Source of the DNA: Tubiluchus corallicola
Lineage: Eukaryota; Priapulida; Priapulimorpha; Priapulimorphida; Tubiluchidae
NCBI GenBank assembly: GCA_030141605.1
Contig: JAQGDQ010000461.1
Coordinates: 1 to 64,000, forward strand
Length of the DNA stretch: 64,000 nucleotides
Reading direction: 5' to 3'
Shown: positions 22,301 through 33,600 of the stretch, one piece after another
Layout: each line of letters begins with the position of its first letter
How positions within the stretch are numbered: the stretch's first letter is position 1
Translations under genes and position numbers: made by a program
The notes under the pieces: generated by a model
Databases searched by the model: none
Told to the model about the DNA's origin: nothing
The model's input: the letters and a program-made list of their open reading frames with translations, nothing else

Positions 22301-24293
22301 TCTGCAGTTTTAATGCGAGGGACAAGGCAGCAAGTCTCAGCACTGTATACCTGAAATTACTTACTGATATAGCACAATTTTTTCTTTGTGCTTAGCCATT
22401 TCTTGAGAACAACAGTACGTCAATACAACAACAATACATTTGTAAGCCTTTCTTGTGGCCAAAATCACTGTTTACTTAGTCATGCGACTGAAGAATGCTA
22501 ACCGTCCTGTATTTACTTGAACAATTCTGTATTGTTCGACGTGCGACCAGGTCGAACTGCGAGACGTGTAGAAGCAAAAAATCTTGCAATCAATGTGGTC
22601 AATGTCAATGTCAAATTTCTACATCAAGAAGTAATGAAACACGTGATAAACTTCTGATAAAACAACAAGTAATAAAAGCACTCTACATGCTTAACAAGTT
22701 ATGTTAAGGTTATGTATTTCTGTCAGCTCTAACCTTCTGGGTATGCAGAGGTGTTTTAGTTCTTGTGGATTTATCAGAAAGTTTGTCATGTGTTTCATTT
22801 CTGTACAATGCTATGACTTTCTATTTGCTAAAATGTATTAATAGTCTGATTTGCCTTCTAACAATAGAAATGTCAATGCTTCTAAGTAAGCAGACGTTAA
22901 GAAAAAATTTTGACATTGTTAAGTTTTTTGCTTCTGCATGTCTGACAGTGTATTAAAATTGAACTCTTAAATGGTGGTGCTATAAATTGTTAAAAAATCT
23001 AAGTTTTTCAGAATTTTTCAAAAATACCAAAAGGTTGTTTAACTTTATCATGTTTAACTAAACAATTTAGAAATAACAGGTGTAATATTGACAGTGGTTA
23101 CTGGCTAACCAAAACATCTATTTTTTAAAAAAGATAAAAAGATATTTCTTGCTACGAGGTCTGAGTTTATTAGACATTTGTTCTAAAAACTTGTATAAAT
23201 CCTAGATATGGAGAACAAAATTAATTTCTATTTACTAATTTTATTATTTGTTGTGATTTTTCTTATTTTAATTTTTAGAGATATTGTTTCCTCAAGAGTA
23301 TGGTACTTGAAGTGTGGCCTAAAATCTCTTTTGATTCCCCAAAACACTGGCAGGTTTCCAATCATATGTATGCATGTGCAATGATACGTATTGAAAAATT
23401 TATTTCCTTAGCTACTTTAGATTGCCAGGTTCAGTTTGTGTGTGCGTAGATATAATAAGAAAAAACAAATTTTCAGTACATCAATGCTCTAGAAATCTGC
23501 AAAGAATGTTTACAGTGCTATGTGTTTAATACTTCATGCAGATATAGTTTCAGTAAGGAAGAAAATTGCTTATATTTGCAGGTCTTTAGATGCCATTGTT
23601 TTGGATCAAGGACATAGTCATCAGGCTTTAGTGGCATTTAGTGGAGATGCATTCCTTCAAGATAAAGGGCCTTCGGGTAAATTTTTTAATTTTCTATGTT
23701 TTTATGGCATGTTTATGTATTGAGGCTGCTTAAATACAGATAGTCGAATATTGATTTCCATTCTCTCTGTTACATCACATATTGGACCTGCTTCTGGTAT
23801 TAGCTTTCGGAATTAAAATATTGCATTTAATTTTGTTGTAGATTTAATTATGTATTTTGAGTACAATTTGAAGTCAAATGAAATTAAATTGCCAGTTTAA
23901 TTTCTTGCATCTTATGATGCTGTGTAAATTTGTATGTGATATATACACATAGTCAATCTGAATTCGGAAGCCTCCGTAAGATTATTATGTGCCATCCATG
24001 TAGAATGCACATGAAGTCCTTTTCACAGCTGAAAGAGAGAAACTCCAATATATAAACTGGTAAACGCGAAATGAAATATGATATAGTTTTTAGATTAATT
24101 TAAAAATTAATTTTATTGCTTCATATCTCAATATTAGTTTGTTGTTATTTTTTTGAACAGCTTACCGGCCGTGTCTATTTCAATCCATTTCTCTTTTTTA
24201 GGAAATCTGTTTGCAAGTGATATTATCACTCAAGGTGTTTTCATGGGACTTTATGGTGAAAACAGTTCACTTAACGACATGTCTGCTTCATGA
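19244..24293 (+). CDS. SNX24: PX-domain sorting nexin, SNX22/SNX24-like, seven exons, 200 aa
   Basis: A small sorting nexin expected to bind phosphatidylinositol phosphates on endosomal membranes. Coding exons: 19244-19309, 20076-20159, 20715-20819, 21822-21907, 23279-23353, 23582-23676 and 24202-24293. All have GT/AG borders and their phases agree, giving 603 nt including TGA. The PX domain runs from residue 2 to about 110. It has R39-R40-Y41-S42 (the Arg that contacts the 3-phosphate), the P61-P62-K63 loop, and the R76-R77...LEAYL helix. The C-terminal part (HQALVAF near 152, then DIITQGVFMGLY near 178-189) matches the short tail conserved in vertebrate SNX22/SNX24, which distinguishes them from other PX proteins. 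The start is the first Met, directly before the first PX strand as in SNX24. Human SNX24 is 169 residues; the extra length is mostly exon 5. A candidate polyadenylation signal AATAAA lies at 24717. The symbol is by family; SNX22 is equally possible. Confidence 0.88.
19571..19810. mobile_element. Possible hAT-like MITE in sorting-nexin intron 1
   Basis: The ends AGTAGTGATGCC and, inverted, AGTAGCGGGACTGATTAATC resemble hAT-type termini, and ATCGATTAAATTGATTAATC repeats lie at the right end. No convincing 8-bp duplication was found, so the call is tentative. Confidence 0.3.
20076..20159 (+). CDS. SNX24: Sorting nexin exon 2 (residues 23-50)
   Basis: The acceptor TTTGCAG and donor GTGAGT bound 28 codons ending RRYSELLALHKQ, the phosphoinositide-binding strand-helix junction of PX domains. 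Confidence 0.92.
20715..20819 (+). CDS. SNX24: Sorting nexin exon 3 (residues 51-85)
   Basis: Acceptor TTTCAG, donor GTTTGT. It encodes LRKTIRTPDFPPKRVRNW and the helix EQRRLALEAYLQ, matching the PX proline-rich loop and following helix. Confidence 0.92.
21822..21907 (+). CDS. SNX24: Sorting nexin exon 4 (residues 86-114)
   Basis: Follows the polypyrimidine tract TTTTTTTTTTGTTATTTAG; donor GTGAGT. It encodes PMSLLNFLEVDN, equivalent to the last PX helix (LPKLFLDFLNV-type). Ends two bases into a codon. Confidence 0.88.
23279..23353 (+). CDS. SNX24: Sorting nexin exon 5 (residues 114-139)
   Basis: Acceptor ATTTTTAG, donor GTTTCC (weak). It encodes SSRVWYLKCGLKSLLIPQ, which I could not match confidently to vertebrate SNX24. 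The exon is supported by keeping the phase between exons 4 and 6, but its exact ends are less certain. Confidence 0.65.
23582..23676 (+). CDS. SNX24: Sorting nexin exon 6 (residues 139-171)
   Basis: Acceptor TTTGCAG, donor GTAAAT. It encodes SLDAIVLDQGHSHQALVAF; the HQ..L.F block is conserved in SNX22/24 tails. Confidence 0.85.
24202..24293 (+). CDS. SNX24: Sorting nexin exon 7, C terminus (residues 171-200)
   Basis: Acceptor CTTTTTTAG. It encodes DIITQGVFMGLYGE and ends in TGA. This aligns with the NVVIEGVLHGIF block that ends vertebrate SNX24. Confidence 0.88.
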
Positions 24294-24716
24294 TTCAATT
24301 TTCTAGAAGCGCATCAGTGCTATCCTAGATTAATAGTTAAAGATACGTTAACTACCACTGAGTATGTGTCATATAAATATTTACGTTATAATTATTGATA
24401 GTGGGAGCTGATAGGCATCAAGCAGTCTTCTTCGTCAAATTAGTAAAGGTGACACTTGTTCCAGATGTTTCATTTAAATCGTGGCGTAGCACTCAGTGTA
24501 ATGATTTGTATTAACATGTTTTAATTATAACAATTGCATCAAATTTATTTATTATAATCGTGCCTTAAACAATAATAGTAAGCAGGATCTGCCAAAAGAA
24601 GGGTTCGCTGAGAGAATAGGACATACTCTTTTATCTTCTTTGAACCTAGTCGCAAACACTTATAGCTCTGCATAAACAGAGGTATGATGAATTTCAGGTA
24701 TGATTAAAGAGGTTTT

Positions 24717-24722
24717 AATAAA
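24717..24722 (+). terminator. Candidate polyadenylation signal for the sorting nexin
   Basis: The first canonical AATAAA seen downstream of the stop codon. No transcript data; AATAAA is common in AT-rich DNA. Confidence 0.35.
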
Positions 24723-27650
24723 TAGACACTAATCTATAATTCACTTCTTCTTTACTATGACCAATCACTATGGATGCACCATATATTTTGCGTATGTAAC
24801 AGAAAAGCAAATACAGTATTACATTGAATGGATTTCGTTAATCGAAGGGTGTTGTTTTTGGTAAAAAATACCTACAGCAACTTTTCTGAGTTTTCGTCAA
24901 TGAAAGTAATATTTTGTTAGGTGAATGCTTTTTAGGCAGACTCATGCTGTATATGAACATACTGTTGTAAAACTGTGAATATGATTGTTACACACACTGT
25001 GGAAATGATTTATCATTGTTTAATCTATAATCTATAACAATTGACTTAATTTTTTAATCATGCTAATCAATATTGCTATTGCAAAGATATTGATTTGGTT
25101 CAAGACATTTTTACAATTGTACGAGTAAATTTAACGAGCCATTGAATTTCATACAGTACAACAGAAAATATGCACCAAATGAATGCAATCAGCCCCAACC
25201 ATGTTTAATCGAAAGGTTCCTAAATCAGTTGTCATAAATTTTCAGTATTTTTTTATGAAACAAGTTTGCAGTTGTATAAATATTTTTTTACTTTCAAATA
25301 TTTTAGTTTTCTACAAGATATTGTCTTCTGCCTACTTTGTACTACATTTTTATATGTGTATAGTATAATGTATTTCACAAAGTTTTTGCTATTTAGGTGA
25401 TCTGTTGTTGTCAATTAACTGACTTGATCAGGTATAGAACATAATTGCTTTTTTAATACTATAACAGAATGCAGCCATTTTATATGAAATTTGCAAAATA
25501 TGTTTAATAAATTGTTATAATTGTGTGTATTTATAAAGGTTGCCTTTTCTTATGGAATCGAATGCCTCCATTTTATCAAGAATACCCAGAAGGTGCCAAT
25601 TAACCACATTAAATTTATTCACCAATATTGTACATGTACAACAAAAACCAGTAACAAGTATGTATACATACAAATGGGTAGATTATAACCTACTTTATAC
25701 ACCAAGTTACAAATGAGTAACTTCCAAGACATCTTAATTATGCCAGCAAAATTTATCCTTACCAGTTGAGCCATTATTTAAATTTCATTAAAATATAAAA
25801 AGAAAAAATAATTTACATAAAACTGATCATCATAATAATAGATCATTGATTGTTTTATTACACTATAAATAACTTTAGTTACTGATAAATAAAGAATCCA
25901 CTTAGCAGTGGTACCTGCACCTTGCTAAGTGGTTGAAGTCATTTTTGGTTACTCGTAACTGTCGTTTTAGAGTGGTTTTACTGCAGATGTATTATGCTGC
26001 ACTTTATGCGATTATCCGACTAATGAGGTCTCATGTGAGCTGTTAGTGAAGCTAATCCAGCCTAAAGTACGATTTAATGAAAGGAAACTAGCAGGGCGCA
26101 TTAGTTGTACGGAACCAGAAAGAAAAAGCACAAACCATTTTTATGAGCAGAAACGAATTTAACAAAAATGACACCGAAAATTTAAAACGAGGTTACAATC
26201 CCGTGCTACATAGAAAATGATGACATGAACACTTATTGAATAAACGCTGCTAAGTTAATAAACATCTATAGTTAACCAGAAACAATGCAAAACAAACAAT
26301 CCCAGCGATAAACAACTCATGTGCAACAAATGGACAGGTATTTCAAATACTGCTGCCCTGCTATTATCTTATGGAAAAATTCGGGATGTAGGAGAAGAAA
26401 AACTTAGATTGTAAGCACGTAATCATTACTAAAGTATTCAGTCCGTGTAATGCGCCTGCTCACATTTTTATACTAATAACTGATCCGCCTAATCATTTAA
26501 CACTACAAAGCCTTAAACACACTTTAGCCGGAACAGCTGGAGAAACAAGTCAAATGTGATCGATTACCGAATGCACGTAACTGGGGTGCCAAAAAGAAAA
26601 CTAGCTGTTACCGAATCATTCAGATTATTTTTAATTAAGACTGTTTTTATTTCTAGTATATAATAATACCTACAACAGGATAGCCTTATAGTCATGATGT
26701 TGGACTTGTTATCAACTTTTTGCACAGTTTCTGTTACACAAAAAAAATTCTTTCAAAATTATTTAATCAACAATCACGGTAGCAATAATAAACGTTGCAC
26801 AAAGAAGAGAAGCCTGTAAGTTATTACACCTAACTTCCATATTTCAATGACAACGGTAGCAATAATTAAAGGTTTGTAATTTTACTGTTCATAATTGAAG
26901 ATCAAGGTAACATCAATTCTTCATCACGATTTTTTATTAATGATTTTCGAAGTATAAATATAAAACGCACAGAGAGACAGTTAGTAAGAGAAAGTTAGTT
27001 TGACGTCTAACATAATGTCAATCATTTTCGTTGACTGCCCAATCAGCGTGCAAGTTATTTCACACACCCCTGCAGCATGTACGTTCGAGACATTTAGCTA
27101 CAGCTCCGTCTAACACTGTTATGAAAAATGCTCAACTTTTCATTAGTTAGCGGGAGAAATATTGGCCTGGTTCTAGATTTTATAATTGTCAATTGAAATT
27201 GCAAGTGAAATAGTGGAAATATATAGTCTAGTTTCGTTTATAGGAAGAAATGCACAACGCTTACGTCTATGAGTTGCTGATACCATTGGGACTTATGTGA
27301 CTCGGGCATTCGATATAAGGGTCGTCTATGGAATGGAACAGTCATATTTATTCCAATTCCATAGCCTGACAAACGGAAAAATACAAAACCTTAAAAAATC
27401 TATCAGACGAGCACATGATCAATTAATATAGAAAAATACATCGCAGGCTTGATGTTCGTATGTTTAAAGGCAAGAGAGACTTAATATTTTTGTAGCTCAT
27501 TCATTGTGGCTTAGTTTCTTTACTATATTCACGTCTCTGTATTTTGTAGTGCTTTGAAACTTCGTCTCTACAATCTGTTTAAATTGAAAAGTAATTTTTT
27601 GGCTACTTGAAGTGTTAATTTCGTGTTAAAATAGCTGCTGCTCTGCAAAT

Positions 27651-27712
27651 TTGTGTTTATGAAAAAGAGCAATCAGTTTATTTGTGTTTATGAAAAAGAG
27701 CAATCAGTTTAT
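27651..27712. repeat. 31-bp tandem duplication
   Basis: TTGTGTTTATGAAAAAGAGC plus the following AATCAGTTTAT is repeated twice head to tail without noticed changes, so the duplication is recent. Confidence 0.9.
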
Positions 27713-28600
27713 CTGCTGATTAGACATTAGTTGTGACTGTCATGTCGTTTAGTTTAGTTTAGTTTAGACAGCTGTTGTCCTGCGTGAGCTGTTATCCCGA
27801 ATGCTGCTGAGCGTGCTTACGTTACAGCGGGTGCGGAGCGATAGACCAATATGTTTGACGTCAATTAAACAGCCAAACATAGCTAACTCACACTATCAGA
27901 TAAGGGCCAGGCAGTGATTTCATGTTTGCCGGCTGATAGTCACACGTGAATGTTACGGAATTGGGTAGGTATATTCTTAAAAGCAGGTCGCAAAACCGTA
28001 TGAAAATGATGGGACAAGTGAAACCTAACTTGTGTATTGTTATTTGTAATTAAATGGTTTTGTTTGACATGAGTTGGACAGATTGAAAAGGCAATCCTGA
28101 CAGGTTGAATAACATAGATGATACTACTACTATAAGAATTTAGCTTATTCCATCTTGAAAGTATGTAGCTTAGATCTGTCTAAGCTTTTCAGATTTCATA
28201 TTTAAAAAAGATGATTAATACTACCACGCCTCCATTAGCTGTTAAGGAGGCAAAGGGTGGCATACGTAAAAATAAACATAATTATCAGTTCGTACCACTC
28301 AACTAATGTGGCAACTCTAGTAGAGTCTAGAGTATAAATGACCAGTCGTAGAGAACAAAAAGCTGCCTACTCCATACAAATAAAAATTATATATACATAC
28401 AATTACAAATTAATCACTCACTTGTTCCCATGGAAACATCGTAAACAGTTAACTACATAATAGCATTGAGCAACAGTTACGATATCACAACAACACAAAC
28501 CACATTAAATTAATTGACTTCAATTTCAATTAAACGTTGTGCAGCTCCGCAAATAATTTTAATTTTGGTAAAGGGAAAGTCAGAGCAAGCTGTTAGTCCA

Positions 28601-30429
28601 CAAATGTCACTAGAGCCCAGCTCAACCCTTTATATAGACAATGTTATGCCAAGTCGACAACAAACAATTATAATGCACACACATAATTATTGACAACACA
28701 TATTTCAGACACAATAATTTGTACATGAATTCATGTTCTGTGTAAAATATATAAGTAATTCATAACAGTGACTTCATATACTTTTTACAGTCAACAATGA
28801 ACTTTTTAAGAACTATTCCTGGGTGATATTTTAGATATAAATTGCTGCAAATATAAGCCATACTAGCTGCAAGTTTGTACAGACTGAACTGTGACCTAAT
28901 TACAAATTTACAAAATTCTGTACAAAAGTGTGACTGCACACAGTGTTGCAAGGAAGCCTAATTAACAAAATTAAATATTCAACAAATCTTAAATAATCAT
29001 TACAAACTTACACACCAAGACTGTACAGGTGTTTATACAGAAACCAGTTGCAATGATACTGAAGCTTACACCGACTTGCTGTAGGTCATGCTATTTACAA
29101 ATCCCACATCTAAAATTACTAAAACCTATCAACTACACTATCCTACTAATTGTACTGCTAACACACAATTTCTAAAATGTCACCTTCCAAATTACAAATC
29201 GCTCGTTCTGCCCAACAGTGCTACTTAATACGTGTATTGGATGACTGTGGCAGTAGCATTCTATTATTAGGATGCCCAGTGCTTATTAATGGTTATTTTT
29301 TAACTTAATGTAACACTTAATGTCACTTTTCATACCATTAAGGTTCTAAAATGTGTCATTACATTGAAACCCAACAACAAAAATTGGTGTGGTTATGCAC
29401 TTGCCTTTGCATACAAATATGTTGTTCTCCGTAATGCTTAAGACTAAAAAATACTACAATAAGAAATGATAACTTGTTAAGTAGCAAATAAATGCTATAA
29501 ATACTTTGGCTACAATGCCCCGATTTAGACAACGAAACTATCACACTCAAAACTATTTTATTCAGACATGCAGTATTGCTACCTCCAGCTTGCCTTGACA
29601 GCTTGAATCTTGTTAGTATTACCTTTGCAAAATGCCCGCCAAAAACGATTATGTATTTACCTTCACATAAAATACACTTCAGGATTTTTTCCACAAAAAT
29701 GAAAATGAAACAAAAATAAAACTTATATGGGATAATCGGGAGCCAAAATTTGTTACAGTGTACAATGTACACCTTATCTTTTCAACAAGATGCTAGGAGC
29801 AACCTAACGTGATTCTGCTCACATGAACAATAATTTTAAACACATTTGCTTTTCAAGGCCTTTTGCTTGTAACATGTTGTGCCAAATGATCCTGGCTCTT
29901 GTGAAAAATCTGAATAAGAGGGAGCGGTGCACCTGCATAAACTAATGCAACTATGCAAAGGAAGAATAACACCATACACAGACACACTTGATACCTACTG
30001 CAGCTTAGGAACAGTACAACAACTGTTGTCTTGATTATCACGTGCTAAATCACAAATACTGCTGTCTCAGCATGAATGAAATTAAATGCGCATAAATTAT
30101 TTAATTTTTTCAACTACACATAACACTGACAGTCATCAAATGCAATCGAGCTGTTTCACGTAATTCCTACATCACAACCTATTAAAGAGGGTTAACTTAT
30201 GAGCTTCTCAGATTTGGTAATACTTATGCATCAAGTAAATGCGCTGACAAATGATACTGATGAGAATTGAAAGTTGATGCAAAGGAAGGTGCAAAAGCAA
30301 CAGTAAATTATGGTGGCAATATAGATGGATTGGTCCCAGCAGGAAGTATAAGTTTCCGATAAAACTCTTTTGTAAAGTACCGAGGTGTTAGAAACACGGG
30401 CACAGATCCAGTTTCGGGTGCTGACATCT
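28601..30429. other. Downstream of HR4, probably includes its 3'UTR
   Basis: AT-rich DNA after the nuclear-receptor stop codon (minus strand). A minus-strand AATAAA (TTTATT at 29557-29562) lies about 870 nt past the stop and is a candidate 3' end. The 137-codon minus-strand frame at 29359-29772 is Cys- and hydrophobic-rich without a family match and is likely chance. Confidence 0.4.
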
Positions 30430-30641
30430 TTATGCCTCGCTGCAACTATTTAACAGAAATGGTACATAGAACATTTTACTTGTGAGCAAGAGTTTTCCAG
30501 CAGACCGGATCTCGGGTAATCGAAGAAGTATCTCACCAAATCGATTTGGTTGATTGGAGTATTTGTACTCCAACAATGTGTACAATGCTTTAACATAGCG
30601 CTCTTGAATTGGTTCAGCTTCATGTATAGGCTGCAAGTTAT
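30430..30641 (-). CDS. HR4: HR4 last coding exon, residues 689-758
   Basis: [20 protein letters not shown] (helix 10/11 region), [19 protein letters not shown], and [11 protein letters not shown] as the terminal helix before TAA. The helix-12 region has no Glu in the AF-2 core position. Confidence 0.93.
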
Positions 30642-33600
30642 CTAAAATACAAATTTAAAATCTTGATTATTAACAGTTATTATTCACACCAGTGTTAGTA
30701 CACCTTGTTCTGCAATTTACAATAGACACTAGATAAGCATTAAACATACACAAACTTGGATGTTCCTAAAAGTAATAACTGAATGAGATTCAACATGAAA
30801 AAATGTATTAAAAAAGTTTTACTTGAAGTCAAAACTCCAATCCCAATTTAAAAAAATTGCTTTATCTTCTGTACATACCGTTTGGAAAGAGACAGAGAAA
30901 AGATGAAATTGGTAATTAATGTAATATGAAACTTATGCGTACAGACATGTTTTTTTCATAACACTTCCGTTATGGGTCATACATTGTTTTCACTAGAAGA
31001 AATTTTATATTTATTGAAGGTTTGCGACACAGTTTAGTATACAAGTTATCATCATTATTTTCACTCTGCATACCAATATACATAATCTCTAACATGGAAT
31101 ACTTAAGTGTCAGAGATTATAGAATGACATCTATACTTTTGGAAAATGAGCTAGAGAGGGCCTCTTTGGCAAATACAGAAGTTAACAATTTTCAAAGAGC
31201 TACCAAAGAAAGTGGGGAGAAAGTCACTGTCATTGGTGATCACAAAACTATGGTTCGACACAGACCTGCTTTACTCGTACTAAACAATAATTTAGAAAAG
31301 CATACAAAAGTATATTGTATATCATATTGTTTGGTGAGCATGTGCTTCTTGCAAATATCAAAAATGAATTCATTCTTGTTTCATTTGAGTGCCACATTAG
31401 ATAATACATTTACCTTTGTAAGCATTTTTGTCAACTTACCTTGATTGAGTAAAATAATCACTTTAAGGCAAGCATACTCTTCATCAGAAAGTGCCATGTT
31501 ACGGAATATGATTGCCATGTGAGTGATCCGCTCCACCATCTCACCAACCTCTTCATGAAGTTCCTCAACGGTGAACTCCCGATCAAATATTCTGTTCATT
31601 ACTTTCTGTAATGAAAAAAGGAAATCATCAACCACAAGTTTGCTCACCTGAAGTCAATATGTATTCGCAAGCTCACCACAGTAAAAATAGCTGTAAAATA
31701 ATATTTTAACACTAGTAATCATCCGCTTGAACTAGCCAACGATAGTCAATAAAACAAGAATGTGAATTTCTAAATGTGGATAATATCCTGCTTCCACTTC
31801 TTTTTGATTCCTCGTTGTTCCGAAGATTTTTCTCTGCTTGCCCTTTAATCTAAGGTTGTACTTATTTAGAATTGCCTGTAATACTTGGCTTCGTTATATG
31901 CATTTAGTAGGTCAGCCAATCAGAATTGAGCACAATTTTTAGTCTACTGATTGGAAGCGAAGAAATCGCTACGTCTTTTACTTTTTCTGTAATATTGAAT
32001 TTAAAATAAGTTTTTGTGATTACTTCAAAACAACTGGTAGTAGAGAGTAGTTATAGTATGCAGTGAAACTCGCCATAGCCATGAGACAGCAGCAACAATC
32101 GTTTGGAAAGGATAGCGATGGGTATGTAGCGCTAAAATTATCGACACTAGTCGGCAAGAGTTAAAAGCAGAGAAGGCTAGCGCCAAATCTGCACTTACAA
32201 AGTTAAAGAATAAACTACTGCATTTAATCAGTCAAGATGTCCACCAGGACGAATGGGAAACATGTCAGAACATTTTAGATTTATTTGATAAGATAGACGA
32301 GGTGCAAAGTAGAGCAAAGTTGGTGGTGAAGAATTTGCTGGAAAATTATGAATTCGAAAGAGTCGTTTTTGGTGTAAATGCATCGCCATTTCTTGCACAA
32401 TTTGTGATGCAGAAGCATGCAGCGAAATTTCAATTGCAGTATCCAATGGCAACAGAAACCGTATTCTACCCAAAGTATATGGACGATAACATGGATTCAG
32501 CCATCGATGATGAACAAGGCATAGAGCTCTACAGTCAATTATCTAGTCTTTGGGAAAAGGCTGGCATGCGAGCTCGTAAATGGTTATCAAATTCACCTGT
32601 AGTGTTAGCCAAGATACCACAGGAGGAGAGAGCATCAGAAATCAACTTAGATGCAGGGCTTCTTCCGAGCATAAAGACACTTGGAGTACTGTGGCTGGCA
32701 AAGGAAGATGTTTTCACCTTCAAACCAAAATCCCTAAACACTGACAATTTCGTATTTATCAAGCGCAATATACTGAGGAAGATCGCTACAATATTCGATC
32801 CACTAGGATTTGTGGCATCATTTCTCGTTCGAGGCAAAATTATCATGCAGGAAATGTGGATCTAGGATAGGACGATGAGCTTGATGAAAACTTGCAATGG
32901 AAAGCCAAAATGTGGTTTACAGAATTGGCTGAGATGCCAGAAATTCATATTCCGAGATGTTTAGTCATGGAGGGGGGGGCGCAGATTCATGCATACTGCA
33001 CACATTCGTAGATGCATCGCAAGAAGCCTATGCAGCAGTCAGCTATCTACTTTTTTGGTGTGATAGTATGAACGTTTTATGGTGGGTAAGGAGTAGAATT
33101 CGCACACTGAAACCGTTCATCGCTAATCGTACAGACGAAATTCATAGTCACGCATTTCCACATCAATGGCGGCATGTCACATCAAAGGAGAATGCTGCTG
33201 ATGCCATGACTAGAAGGAAAACTGCGGATCAACTTAGTCATGATGAACACTGGTGGAGCGGACCGAAATTTCTTTACCAGAACGAGCAAGAATGGCCATC
33301 TAAAATTATAGAACTTCAGCAAGTGGATGATGCAGAACTTAGAAAACCAACAAAAAACAGACGTGTATTTAATCATGAAGCTGTTGAAATTACATCACTG
33401 GACCAATACAAAACCAGGATGACAAATGCCGTCTAAAACCTGAGCGGTTTTCCAGTTGGTTACGACTGATTCGAGCACAAAAGCATGGGTACATCGTTTT
33501 CTAGAAAATTCTGGTGATTCAAAACTGCACAAGAAGTTAGGAGATTAGAGCCAGATGAATTGCAAGACGTCGAGATAAGCATTGTACGAAACATGCAACG

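Larger units (their letters stand above)
24294..28600. other. Convergent intergenic region
   Basis: It begins with the sorting-nexin 3'UTR, with AATAAA at 24717-24722, 424 nt past the stop codon. The rest is AT-rich without a supported gene. A 31-bp direct duplication (27651-27712), a (TTTAG)4-like run near 27746-27769 and a short inverted repeat around 27330-27362 (TGGAATGGAA...TTCCAATTCCA) are the only structures I noticed. Confidence 0.5.

Noticed and set aside
29359-29772. 137-codon minus-strand ORF downstream of HR4
   Set aside because: Irregular composition with no domain; probably within the 3'UTR.
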